Shown: positions 54,543-62,528 of the stretch, piece after piece
Numbering within the stretch: the stretch's first letter is position 1
Layout of the letters: every line of letters starts with the position of its first letter
Assembly (NCBI RefSeq): GCF_019186805.1
Contig: NZ_CP066783.1
Coordinates: forward strand, 3,299,501 to 3,363,500
From: Comamonas fluminis
GTDB lineage: Bacteria > Pseudomonadota > Gammaproteobacteria > Burkholderiales > Burkholderiaceae_C
Direction of reading: 5' to 3'
Length of the DNA stretch: 64,000 bases
Position numbers and translations under genes: made by a program
Notes under the pieces: generated by a model
The model's input: the letters and a program-made list of their open reading frames with translations, nothing else
Databases searched by the model: none
Told to the model about the DNA's origin: nothing

Positions 54543-55519
54543 ACCGCAACCGCATCACCACGATCTGCGCCGCCCTGCTGCTGGGCAGCGCCCCCCTGAC
54601 CAGCGCACTGGCACAGGACCCCTACCCCAACAAACCGGTGCGCATCATCGTGCCGTTCACCGCCGGGTCTGCTACCGACATCATTGCCCGCGCCGTAGGC
54701 GAAGGCTTGCGCAAGGAACTGGGCAACCAGCCCGTCATCGTGGAAAACAAGCCCGGTGCCGGGGGCACGCTGGGGGCAGCGCAAGTGGCCAGCTCACCTG
54801 CTGATGGCTATACGCTGCTGGTTCATTCTGCCGGTCATGTGGCCAATGCCGCGCTCTACCCCGGTCTGCGTTACGACCCGATCAAGGATTTCAAGCCTCT
54901 GGCCATGCTGGCCTCCGTGCCCAATGTGCTGGTGGTTTCGCCCAAAGCCAACTACAAGGATCTGGCCGCGCTGGTTAGCAAAGCCAAGGCCGAGCCTGGC
55001 AAGCTGCTCTACGCCTCTGCAGGCAATGGCAGCGCCACACACATGAACGCCGAGAAGTTCAGAATTGCATCCCAGATTGATGCCGTGCATGTGCCCTACC
55101 GCGGCACCCCCGAGGCGATCACGGATGTGATCTCCGGTCAGGTCAACTGGTTCTTTGCCCCCATCACCAGCGCCATCCCCATGATCAAGGATCACAAGCT
55201 GCAGGCCCTGGCCGTTGGCTCGCCCCAGCGCGCCACGGCACTGCCCGATGTGCCGACAACAGTGGAAGCGGGCTTTCCCAACTCATCCTATGACTTCTGG
55301 ATCGGGCTGTTTGCCCCTGCCAAGCTGCCGCCCGCATTGGCTGAGCAGATCAGCAAGGCCACGGCCACTGCCCTGCGCTCTGATGCCGTCAAGGCGCGCT
55401 TTACGGCTCTGGGTGCCAACGCGCCCCATGTGGAGCCTGCGCAGTTCGAGGGTTTTGTAAAAGCCGAATCTGCCGTCGCCACCAAGCTGATTCAGCAAGC
55501 CAAAATCACGCAGAACTGA
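54539..55519 (+). CDS. Tripartite tricarboxylate transporter substrate-binding protein (Bug/TctC)
   Basis: 326 residues from ATG 54539. A Sec signal peptide ending ALAQD is followed by the Bug start YPNKPVRIIVPFTAGSATD and the family features VVENKPGAGG and ADGYTLL. These periplasmic receptors bind carboxylates or aromatic acids. No TctA/TctB membrane genes lie in this window, so it probably works with a distant transporter or as a sensor, as is common in Comamonadaceae and Bordetella. Last gene of the operon, closed by the terminator at 55539. Confidence 0.94.
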   Translation: MNRNRITTICAALLLGSAPLTSALAQDPYPNKPVRIIVPFTAGSATDIIARAVGEGLRKELGNQPVIVENKPGAGGTLGAAQVASSPADGYTLLVHSAGHVANAALYPGLRYDPIKDFKPLAMLASVPNVLVVSPKANYKDLAALVSKAKAEPGKLLYASAGNGSATHMNAEKFRIASQIDAVHVPYRGTPEAITDVISGQVNWFFAPITSAIPMIKDHKLQALAVGSPQRATALPDVPTTVEAGFPNSSYDFWIGLFAPAKLPPALAEQISKATATALRSDAVKARFTALGANAPHVEPAQFEGFVKAESAVATKLIQQAKITQN

Positions 55520-55538
55520 ACGCCGTTCTGCGGCTCAG

Positions 55539-55566
55539 AAAGCGCTCTGTACCGGAGCGCTTTTTT
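55539..55566. terminator. Terminator between the catabolic operon and lacI-type gene
   Basis: AAAGCGCTC (55539-55547) and GAGCGCTTT (55555-55563) with TTTTTT on the right. It serves the rightward operon; the A-rich left flank gives some bidirectionality for the convergent regulator gene. Confidence 0.85.
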
Positions 55567-55570
55567 GCTT

Positions 55571-56578
55571 TTAGCGGCGCGTGGCCGTCGAAGCACGTAC
55601 CACCAGCGAGGGCGTGAGAATGCGCGTTGTCGTGGCCTGACCATCACCGTTGATATTTTCCATCAGCACCTGCGCAGCCTGACGCCCCATTTCGGCCACC
55701 GGAATATGGATGGTAGTCAGCGGCGGCTGAACAATGTCCACAAACGGCATGTCGTTGTGCCCCACCAGAGACACATCGGCAGGAATGGCAATGCCCAGCT
55801 CCCGTGCCACATCCATCACCCCCAGCGCCAGCAGATCGTTGCTGGCAAAGATGGCGGTGAATGGTCGGTCATGCAAATTCCAGCCTTCAAACAGCTGCCG
55901 CGCCGCCTTGACGCCTTCTTCTCGCGTAAAGGCCTGAGCATCCACCACCATGGGCGGCTCACTCTGCATCAATTCAAGAAACGCCTTCTTGCGCGCCGCG
56001 CCTGTGGATGACGAGGCAGGGCCTGCCACATGCGCAATCCGCTCATGGCCCAGCGCCCGCAGATGGGCGATGGCCAGATGGGTGCTCTCCTGGTCATCAT
56101 TGACCACACTGGAAAAGCGCCGCTCGCCCAAGCCTCGGTTGACTAGCACCGTCGGAATCTTCTGCTGCACGGCTTCTTCCAGCATGGCGTCACCGCTCTC
56201 AGCGGCCAGAATCAGCAGCCCGCTGACCTGGCGCATGGCCAGCTCCTGCACCAGACGGGCCCGCGCCTCCTTGCCCTCCGGCGGCTGGGTGATTAGCGCC
56301 AGCATGTCGTGCTTGCGCAGCTCCTGCTCCAGCCCCTTGACGATGGGCGCAAACAAAGGGTTGGCCAGATCGGGCACGATGATGGCAGCCATATTGCTGC
56401 GCTTGGTGCGCAAAGAGGCCGCAACGATATTGGGCTGATACCCCAGACTGCGCGCCACGGCTTCAATCTCGGCCCGCTTGGCTGCAGACACCTTGCCCGC
56501 TACGCCGCGCAAAGCACGCGAAACAGTGGCGGCATGGACTCCGGCGGCCTTGGCAACATCGTCAATGGTTACAGGCAT
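55571..56578 (-). CDS. LacI family transcriptional regulator of the catabolic operon
   Basis: 335 residues. The N-terminal LacI helix-turn-helix and hinge are intact (VTIDDVAKAAGVHAATVSRA, then GYQPNIVAASLRT). A periplasmic-binding-protein-like ligand domain (about 60-335) follows. It is convergent with, and directly after, the dioxygenase-to-receptor operon, whose promoter region carries two LacI-format palindromes. So it most likely represses that operon until its inducer, probably a pathway compound, is present. No such palindrome was seen at its own promoter. Confidence 0.93.
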   Translation of the reverse strand: MPVTIDDVAKAAGVHAATVSRALRGVAGKVSAAKRAEIEAVARSLGYQPNIVAASLRTKRSNMAAIIVPDLANPLFAPIVKGLEQELRKHDMLALITQPPEGKEARARLVQELAMRQVSGLLILAAESGDAMLEEAVQQKIPTVLVNRGLGERRFSSVVNDDQESTHLAIAHLRALGHERIAHVAGPASSSTGAARKKAFLELMQSEPPMVVDAQAFTREEGVKAARQLFEGWNLHDRPFTAIFASNDLLALGVMDVARELGIAIPADVSLVGHNDMPFVDIVQPPLTTIHIPVAEMGRQAAQVLMENINGDGQATTTRILTPSLVVRASTATRR

Positions 56579-56646
56579 GTATTCACTCTTGGCTAGGGGA
56601 ATCTGATTTTAAGAACGTGCGGACGAAAACTGCCCCTCACCCTCAG

Positions 56647-57129
56647 TCAACTTGAGGCGCCACCTTGCCCCTGCAACCAGCGCGCTGCCACCGTGCAAGC
56701 CTGGCCCAGCAGAGGCTGGGCCTCATCTTCAAAATGAGTAGCGGTGGCAAAGTAGCCCAGAGACACCTCATGCAACGCATTCTTGAACGGGCTGGCACTG
56801 ACAAAGTCACCCGCAAGAAAGTCTTGGTAGGCCTTTTTATCTGCCAGGCAGATGCGCACAGCCTGCTCATAAAAACGCAAGGTGTTGCTTGCATTGAAGT
56901 TTTGAAACATCTGCGCCATTTCGGCCAGATATTCCCCGCCTGCATTGAAAAACAACTGGGCAAAGCCGCCGTTTATAAGGTTTCTGGCCACAAAAGCCGC
57001 CAGCACCACATCCATCACCTGCTGGGGTGGATGAGAGGTACTCGCGGTTCCATGCTGTAGTTTCACAGCCAGAGCACAAAGGGATTCCAAGCCCAGCGGC
57101 TCTTCGGGTGAATGGTGTTCAGCAGTCAT
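56647..57129 (-). CDS. DMP19/DUF4375 family protein
   Basis: 160 residues. The central block INGGFAQLFFNAGGEYLAEM and the following NFNASNTLRFYEQAV match the DUF4375 (DMP19) family, whose members are small acidic, mostly helical proteins of unclear function, sometimes DNA-mimic-like. There is no signal peptide. It stands alone with the LacI-type gene downstream. Neighbourhood gives no hint of function; immunity or DNA-mimicry roles are open guesses. Confidence 0.78.
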   Translation of the reverse strand: MTAEHHSPEEPLGLESLCALAVKLQHGTASTSHPPQQVMDVVLAAFVARNLINGGFAQLFFNAGGEYLAEMAQMFQNFNASNTLRFYEQAVRICLADKKAYQDFLAGDFVSASPFKNALHEVSLGYFATATHFEDEAQPLLGQACTVAARWLQGQGGASS

Positions 57130-57390
57130 TGCAGCAGATGGACGATCAACACCATCCCATCCTAGCGAGGCTTTACCCCTATTCCTGTCAACTCTCCAAG
57201 CCCTGCTCCAGGTCGCGTTCCATGAATCATTGCAGATACCTATAAATGGTTACCTCCTACAAGGTATTTCCTATCAGACTTCATTTGTTAAATCTATCGA
57301 CTTATATTTATCAATAGCAATAAAAAGCATGATGGCATCAAGACAAACGCGATGCGACACACGCAGCGCTGTAACGCAAGGGGATGCATC

Positions 57391-57561
57391 ATGATCGGAC
57401 TGGCTTTTGCTGCAATTCTGGGTTTCAAGGCTGGCGCAGGCTTTCACTCCAGCTCGCTGTTCCTCGGCGGCATCATGGGCGCCACGGCCAGCACCGTGAG
57501 CTTTATTCTGGGCAACGACGTGGTGCAGAACTATCCGCACCTGATTCCTGCGTTCTTCTGA
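57391..57561 (+). CDS. Small membrane protein, 56 residues
   Basis: MIGLAFAAILGFKAGAGF at the start forms one hydrophobic segment and residues 25-42 (GGIMGATASTVSFILG) a second. AAGGGG lies 7 nt before the ATG at 57391, which supports this start over the longer frame from 57352. No family is recognised. The 260 bases upstream (57130-57390) include an AT-rich stretch (57270-57340) suitable for its promoter and show nothing else clear. Confidence 0.6.
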   Translation: MIGLAFAAILGFKAGAGFHSSSLFLGGIMGATASTVSFILGNDVVQNYPHLIPAFF

Positions 57562-57569
57562 CATCCATG

Positions 57570-57593
57570 AAAAAGGGCTACCCGTGGTAGCCC
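57570..57593 (-). terminator. Intrinsic terminator of the leftward phn genes
   Basis: GGGCTACC (57575-57582), 3-nt loop, GGTAGCCC (57586-57593). On the minus strand it is followed by TTTTT (57574-57570). It lies 48 bp past the phnX stop and right behind the 56-residue membrane protein on the other strand. Confidence 0.8.
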
Positions 57594-57609
57594 CTGTGCA
57601 ATCACCGCA

Positions 57610-57632
57610 GTTGACGCTGCAAGTGCGTCAAC
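57610..57632. terminator. Second hairpin after phnX
   Basis: GTTGACGC (57610-57617) and GCGTCAAC (57625-57632), perfect 8-bp stem, 7-nt loop, 9 bp past the phnX stop. No T-run; probably protects the 3' end or helps the main terminator. Confidence 0.45.
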
Positions 57633-57641
57633 CTGCCAGCA

Positions 57642-58529
57642 TCAAGCTGGCTTGCGCCCGGCGCGCATATCCGCCGCAATAGCCTGCAGCACCTCAGGCA
57701 GATCCGCCACGCTGCGCACCACATAGTGGGCACCGGCTTTTTTCAGCTTGGCTTCAGCCACCTCCACACGGGCCTCAACGTCTGCTGCATCGGCCTTGGC
57801 AAACTCTTGCACGCTGTAACCTACTTCGTTGCCCGACAGGCTCAGGCCCACGGTCCACATGCCTGCATTCAAGCCTTCTTCAATGCCGGGCACGGTGTCA
57901 TCCACCTTCACACAGGCGCGCACATCGCCAATGCCCAGCGCCAGCACATTGGCCAGTGCCATGAAGGGGCCAGGGCGGCCACCGGCTTCCAGTTCGTCAC
58001 CCGCCACCACATAGTCAGGCTTAACGCCTGCCGCTTCAGCCTGCGGCAGCAACTGATTCAGCACTTCACGGGGGTAGCCCGAGCAGGAGCCCACCTTCAA
58101 ACCATTGGCGCGCAGCCACTGCAGGGTCTGCACAGCACCTTCGATAGGGGCGGAAAACTCACCCACCTTGGCAATCTGCATGGGCATGAAGCGGGCATAA
58201 ATCGCGTCCACATCTTCATTAGCAGGCGCACGGCCAAACTTTTCCAGCCACTGGGCGGCAATGCTTTCATCCTGCAGCAGCTGGCGAATGTGATCCCACT
58301 TGGACAAGCCCATGGGGCCGCGTGCCTGGGCCAGCGTGATGTGGATGCCGAAGGTGGCAAAGGCCTCGACAAAGATCTGCGTGGGCGCCAGCGAACCAAA
58401 GTCCACCAGCGTACCGGCCCAGTCAAAGATGACGGCTTGCAGCGGAGACAAGTCTGCGGATTTTTCGCGCCCAGCGGCGCTGGATGCTGTGGACAGGGCT
58501 TGCATTTCGGTGTTGACGTTGGAGTTCAT
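57642..58529 (-). CDS. phnX: Phosphonoacetaldehyde hydrolase (phosphonatase)
   Basis: 295 residues from ATG 58529. A HAD-superfamily enzyme that splits phosphonoacetaldehyde into acetaldehyde and phosphate. The nucleophile is Asp36 in VIFDWAGTLVDFG (the D-x-A form specific to phosphonatases), and the Schiff-base lysine is Lys77 in GLSKWDH. CSGYPREVLNQLLP and KVDDTVPGIEEGLNAG are also typical. The first 27 or so residues before the HAD core are extra and have no ribosome site, so a later start (for example ATG 58508) is possible. It follows the Fe-alcohol dehydrogenase gene by 110 bases. Confidence 0.95.
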   Translation of the reverse strand: MNSNVNTEMQALSTASSAAGREKSADLSPLQAVIFDWAGTLVDFGSLAPTQIFVEAFATFGIHITLAQARGPMGLSKWDHIRQLLQDESIAAQWLEKFGRAPANEDVDAIYARFMPMQIAKVGEFSAPIEGAVQTLQWLRANGLKVGSCSGYPREVLNQLLPQAEAAGVKPDYVVAGDELEAGGRPGPFMALANVLALGIGDVRACVKVDDTVPGIEEGLNAGMWTVGLSLSGNEVGYSVQEFAKADAADVEARVEVAEAKLKKAGAHYVVRSVADLPEVLQAIAADMRAGRKPA

Positions 58530-58639
58530 GAGTGGATGGCAGGTTGCTATGGACAGGAGAGTGCGAGGCCTCACCCAGGCTTTGTGCAATCAATGGCAGC
58601 AGACAGAAGGGAGACATCGCAGAAAAGAGTTATGTATCG

Positions 58640-59725
58640 TTAAAGCGCGCGAATGAAATTGCGCCCGCGCGGGCCACTGGCGGCCTTGTGAACCATGGCC
58701 TGCCAGTCATCCGGCGCTACGCCGTAGTGCGCAGGATCGGTGGCAACACCCAGCCCTTGCAGGAAAGCGCGCAGGCGTTCAATCGCCACCGATGGGGTGC
58801 TTGCATCAAAGATGGACAGCAAGGCGGCATCGGCCACGGGGTCAGCACCCAGCGCCATCTCCAGCACCAGCGGAAGGCTGAATGAGCAGGCCAGGCCATG
58901 CGGCACACCATGCTGCAACGTGATGTCGTAGGACAGCGAATGTGCCAGCGCTGTCTTGGTGTTGGAAAACGCCAGCCCGGCCAGCAATGCGGCTTCGGCC
59001 ATATCGGCGCGCAGCGCCAGGCTGCCCAGGTTTTTCATCAAGGCAGGCAGCGCAGCCATGGTGCGGCGGGCGGATTGCACGGCCAGCGACATGGAAACGG
59101 GGTTGCGGTTGACGTTCCAGATCGACTCCAGCGCGTGCGATAAAGCATCCAGCCCCGAAGCCAGCGTGGCGCCAGCGGGCAGGCTGGTCATCAGTTCTGC
59201 ATCGATGACGGCTGCCTCGGGCCAGGTGCATGGCTGGTGCAGAGAATATTTCTGTCCCCCGGACTGATCCCAGATCGTGGCCCAAGGCGTCACTTCGCTG
59301 CCCGTGCCTGCTGTTGTGGGAATAGCGATCAGCGCCTTGTGGCCCGCAGACGGCAGCGAGCCGCCCTGCTTCAGCACCGCCAGCAGGTCTTCAAACTTGC
59401 CACTGGGCGTATGACAAATCAGGGCCTTGGCCGAGTCAATGGCGCTGCCGCCACCCAGCGCCACAATCACCGGCACATCGGCATGTTCGCGCTGCACCTG
59501 CTCATACAGCGGTGCCAGCCATTGCACATCGGGGTTGGGGGCAATGCTGTCGATCACGCCGCGCAGTTGCGCGCCCAGCATTGTGTGCACGCGCTGCACC
59601 AGGCCCAGAGCTTGCGCTTCAGGGAAGGTGACCAGCAGGCAGCTGCGGCCATTGAGCAGCGCTGGCAGTTGATCGAGGCTCTTGCATCCCACGCTAATGT
59701 GCACGGGGTTTTGATAGGTCCACAC
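58640..59725 (-). CDS. Phosphonate-associated iron-containing alcohol dehydrogenase
   Basis: 361 residues, GTG start at 59725 (MWTYQNPVHISVG). Group III Fe-alcohol dehydrogenase: ALGGGSAIDSAKAL and PTTAGTGSEVTPWATIW in the nucleotide half, and metal ligands in GLDALSHALE and LAHSLSYDITLQHGVPHGLA. It matches the phosphonate-metabolism branch, whose members interconvert phosphonoacetaldehyde and 2-hydroxyethylphosphonate. Beside phnX it most simply oxidises 2-hydroxyethylphosphonate to feed PhnX. There is no phnW transaminase in the window. Direction of the reaction is inference. Confidence 0.9.
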   Translation of the reverse strand: MWTYQNPVHISVGCKSLDQLPALLNGRSCLLVTFPEAQALGLVQRVHTMLGAQLRGVIDSIAPNPDVQWLAPLYEQVQREHADVPVIVALGGGSAIDSAKALICHTPSGKFEDLLAVLKQGGSLPSAGHKALIAIPTTAGTGSEVTPWATIWDQSGGQKYSLHQPCTWPEAAVIDAELMTSLPAGATLASGLDALSHALESIWNVNRNPVSMSLAVQSARRTMAALPALMKNLGSLALRADMAEAALLAGLAFSNTKTALAHSLSYDITLQHGVPHGLACSFSLPLVLEMALGADPVADAALLSIFDASTPSVAIERLRAFLQGLGVATDPAHYGVAPDDWQAMVHKAASGPRGRNFIRAL

Positions 59726-59763
59726 GAGAAAGGCTTTCAGAGAATTTTGGGTAAAACCAGCCC

Positions 59764-59793
59764 CTGGCGCTTATCCATAAAGCGCCAGCAGCT
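59764..59793. repeat. Comamonadaceae-type motif as a hairpin between phnE and the dehydrogenase gene
   Basis: CTGGCGCTT (59764-59772) and AAGCGCCAG (59780-59788) form a perfect 9-bp hairpin; the right arm runs on into CAGCT, completing the family motif. In a leftward transcript it lies between phnE and the dehydrogenase gene, and the T-rich side may weaken readthrough. Confidence 0.55.
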
Positions 59794-59816
59794 CATATTT
59801 CAGGAGTTTTGAATCG

Positions 59817-59837
59817 GCCATGCATCGCATGCATGGC
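59817..59837 (-). terminator. Hairpin just after phnE
   Basis: GCCATGCAT (59817-59825), CGC loop, ATGCATGGC (59829-59837): perfect 9-bp stem 9 bp past the phnE stop. No T-run beyond it on the minus strand; likely an RNA-stability or weak termination element. Confidence 0.45.
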
Positions 59838-59845
59838 GCGAAAAA

Positions 59846-60682
59846 TCAGTGGCGTGCGCCCTGCTGGATGCGGCTGCGCAGCCAGTTGGAAGCCATGTCG
59901 GCAGCAATCACCATCACCGTGATGACGATGATGCAGGTAGCCGTTTCCTGGTAGCGGAACAGCTTGAGACTGCTGACCAGCTCAAAGCCCAGACCGCCTG
60001 CCCCCACCATGCCCAGCACGGTGGCAGAGCGCAGATTCACTTCAAAGCGGTAGAGCACCACCGCAATCCAGGCCGTGATGACCTGCGGCACCACGCCAAA
60101 GGCAATGATCTGCAACTGGCTGGCACCGGCGCTGCGCAAGGCCTGCAGCGGGCCATCGTCAATTTCTTCAATGGCCTCGGCAAAGAACTTGGCCAGCATG
60201 CCCATGCCATGCAGGGCCAGCGCCAGCACACCGGGGAACGGGCCCAGCCCCACGGCAGAGACAAAGACCAGCGCCAGAATCAGCTCGTTGATGCTGCGCA
60301 CCACGTTCAAGAACTGGCGTGTGATGCGGCGCAGCCAGTGCCAGCTGTGCAAATTGCTGGCCGCGATAAAGGACAGCGGCAGCGCCAGAATTACCGACAG
60401 CAAAGTACCCCAGATCGCAATCTGAATCGTCTCCAGCGCAGGCGCCCACAGGCGCGGCAGAATGTCCCAGTCGGGCGGTACAGAGCGCGAGAGAAAGTCG
60501 CCAATCTGCGGCATGCCATTGGCCAGTTCGCTCCAGCTCATCTGCGCACCAGAAGCGCTCCAGTGCAGCACCCAGCCAATGACCAGTGCCATCGCAGCGT
60601 AGCCCAGCCATCCGCCCGTGCTTTCGGGGCGTGCAGCCGTCCACTGCCAGCGGTCTTCTTGCTTCAGGGTATTACTGCTCAT
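59846..60682 (-). CDS. phnE: Phosphonate ABC transporter permease
   Basis: 278 residues from ATG 60682 (MSSNTLKQEDRW); its start overlaps the phnC stop by 4 bases. Hydrophobic segments occur at about 25-45, 85-110, 130-160, 210-235 and 245-265. The BPD-type EAA loop appears as EAIEEIDDGPLQALRSAGAS (about residue 175). It forms the membrane channel of the phosphonate importer with PhnC and PhnD. The hydrophilic N-terminus is short. Confidence 0.95.
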   Translation of the reverse strand: MSSNTLKQEDRWQWTAARPESTGGWLGYAAMALVIGWVLHWSASGAQMSWSELANGMPQIGDFLSRSVPPDWDILPRLWAPALETIQIAIWGTLLSVILALPLSFIAASNLHSWHWLRRITRQFLNVVRSINELILALVFVSAVGLGPFPGVLALALHGMGMLAKFFAEAIEEIDDGPLQALRSAGASQLQIIAFGVVPQVITAWIAVVLYRFEVNLRSATVLGMVGAGGLGFELVSSLKLFRYQETATCIIVITVMVIAADMASNWLRSRIQQGARH

Positions 60683-61509
60683 TGCAAACCGCCCGCTGTG
60701 GCCGCAAGCGGCATGGCCTTGGGCAGCCATGCGCCAGGCGTGGTCAGCACCGCGTCTTTTTCACCTGCCGCCTGCTGCGGCATGTCGGTGTTGTAGATGG
60801 CGTTGAGTGCTGTCTCATCCAGCGAATCGGGTGCACCATCAAACACCATGCACCCTTGCGACAGGCCCACCACCCGGTCTGAAAACTCACGGGCGTAATC
60901 CACCTGGTGCAGATTGCAAACCACAGCAATGCCCAGCTCTCGCGTGGCATCACGCAGATATTGCAGCACGCTGCGCGCTGTCTTGGGGTCCAGACTGGCC
61001 ACGGGCTCGTCCGCCAGAATCACCTGTGGCTGCTGCGCCAGTGCACGGGCAATGCCCACGCGCTGCATCTGCCCACCGGACAGAGCTTCCGTGCGCTCAT
61101 CGGCCTTGTGGGCCAGCCCCACACGCTGCAGACACTCGTCGGCCAGTGCAATGTCGCTTTGCCGGAACAGCTGCATGACCGAGGCCAGCGTACCCACCTG
61201 GCCCAGGCGCCCCGTCAGCACGTTCTTGCGCACCGACAGGCGCTGCACCAGGTTGTGGTGCTGAAAAACCATGGCCACATGGCGGGCCAGATCGCGGCGC
61301 GAATGTTTTTGCATCAGGTCAATGCCGCCCACCTGCAGCGTGCCGCTGTCGGGCTGATTCAGCCCGTTCATGCAGCGCAGCAGCGTGGACTTGCCTGCGC
61401 CGGACAGCCCCAGCATGACCACGAATTCACCAGCCTTCACGTCCATGTCGATGCCGTGCAGCACATGGTTGCTGCCATAGCTTTTGCGCAGATTGCGGAT
61501 GGTGATCAT
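60679..61509 (-). CDS. phnC: Phosphonate ABC transporter ATPase
   Basis: 276 residues. Walker A GLSGAGKSTLLRC (about 35-47), Q-loop VFQHHNLVQRLSV, signature LSGGQMQRVGIARAL, Walker B VILADEPVASLD and the switch histidine in VVCNLHQVD are all intact. It drives PhnE. Its start overlaps phnD by 4 bases and its end overlaps phnE by 4, so the three transporter genes are one translational unit. Confidence 0.97.
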   Translation of the reverse strand: MITIRNLRKSYGSNHVLHGIDMDVKAGEFVVMLGLSGAGKSTLLRCMNGLNQPDSGTLQVGGIDLMQKHSRRDLARHVAMVFQHHNLVQRLSVRKNVLTGRLGQVGTLASVMQLFRQSDIALADECLQRVGLAHKADERTEALSGGQMQRVGIARALAQQPQVILADEPVASLDPKTARSVLQYLRDATRELGIAVVCNLHQVDYAREFSDRVVGLSQGCMVFDGAPDSLDETALNAIYNTDMPQQAAGEKDAVLTTPGAWLPKAMPLAATAGGLQ

Positions 61510-62381
61510 TTCATCTTCCCCAGATCCAGATTCAGCGCCTTAGCAGTCTGGCGCACCACGTCGTAAGCCTGATCGTTGGTGGGCGCAAAGCCGTTGAGCT
61601 CACCACGGTCGCCCCAGGGCAGGCCCTTGATCTCGGCCAGTGCAGTGGCTACTTTTTTCTTGGTGGCTTCATCCAGATTCTTGCGCCAGGCCATGGGTGA
61701 CTCGGGGATGTCCTTGGAGCGCCAGATGATCTGGAAGTCTTCGGCCTTCACATGGCCCTTGGCCACAGCGGTCTGGAAGATCGGGGCGGCCACCGCCGCC
61801 GCATCCACCTTGCCGTTGGCCACCGCCATGATGCTGGCGTCGTGCGAGCCCGAGAAGATCACGCGAGAGAAGTATTTGTCGGTATCAATGCCGTCGCCCT
61901 TGAGGCCCGCCTTCGGGAACAGATGGCCCGATGCAGAGCTGGGATCGACAAACGCAAACGTCTTGCCCTGCAACTGGGGCACGGTGCTCAGGCCCTTGTC
62001 CTTCTTGCTGATGATGATGCTGTTGTAAGAGCTGCGTCCCGACTTCTTGGCTACGGGAATCGCAAACGCTTCGGCGTTGGCCAGCTGCGATGCCAGCACA
62101 TAGGAGAAGGGGCCGAAGTAAGCCACATCGATCTTGCCCGAGCGCATGGCTTCGATCACGCCGTTGTAATCGTTGGCGACAAAAGGCTTGACCTTCATGC
62201 CCGTCTTGGCCGCCAGTTGCTCCATCACCTGCTGGCTGGCACGCATCATGGCCTGCGCATCTTCAGAAGGGATCAGGCCCACGCGCAACTCCGTGGGCTG
62301 CTGCGCCATCACACCGGAAGTGGCGGCCAGAGTCAGGCTGGCAACAGCGGCTTTCAGCCAGGTTTTGCGGGTCATTGTCAT
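61506..62381 (-). CDS. phnD: Phosphonate ABC transporter substrate-binding protein
   Basis: 291 residues from ATG 62381 (MTMTRKTWLKAAVASL): AAAGGA lies 8 nt upstream (62390-62395), so the long open frame to 63167 is not the gene. A Sec signal peptide ends GVMAQQ (about residue 26). PhnD-type features: LRVGLIPSEDAQAMM, GKIDVAYFGPFSYVLA, FVDPSSASGHLFP and FSGSHDASIMAV. It captures phosphonates in the periplasm for PhnEC. First gene of the leftward phn operon. Confidence 0.96.
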   Translation of the reverse strand: MTMTRKTWLKAAVASLTLAATSGVMAQQPTELRVGLIPSEDAQAMMRASQQVMEQLAAKTGMKVKPFVANDYNGVIEAMRSGKIDVAYFGPFSYVLASQLANAEAFAIPVAKKSGRSSYNSIIISKKDKGLSTVPQLQGKTFAFVDPSSASGHLFPKAGLKGDGIDTDKYFSRVIFSGSHDASIMAVANGKVDAAAVAAPIFQTAVAKGHVKAEDFQIIWRSKDIPESPMAWRKNLDEATKKKVATALAEIKGLPWGDRGELNGFAPTNDQAYDVVRQTAKALNLDLGKMK

Positions 62382-62456
62382 GGAGTTCATCCTTTGCATT
62401 TCGATCATTCGCACCGCCTTTGTGTGGTGCGTTGGCTCGAATATTAGGGACGACAT

Positions 62457-62467
62457 ATGACTGTCAT
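62457..62467. promoter_or_regulatory. Palindrome ATGACTGTCAT between phnD and the LysR gene
   Basis: ATGAC-T-GTCAT is a perfect inverted repeat around one base, flanked by CAT/GTG that extends the symmetry loosely. It lies midway in the 147-bp divergent region, 61 bp before the LysR ATG, where a LysR-type regulator would bind. Confidence 0.5.
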
Positions 62468-62528
62468 GTGAAAGCTTCAGAATCAGTTTTGACAGTTTCC
62501 ATAGATCAAACCTTGAGATGTAATCTTC

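Noticed and set aside
57134..57262. A 22-codon leftward frame with an AGGAGG nearby
   Set aside because: The AGGAGG is about 22 nt from the ATG, and the peptide has no recognisable feature.
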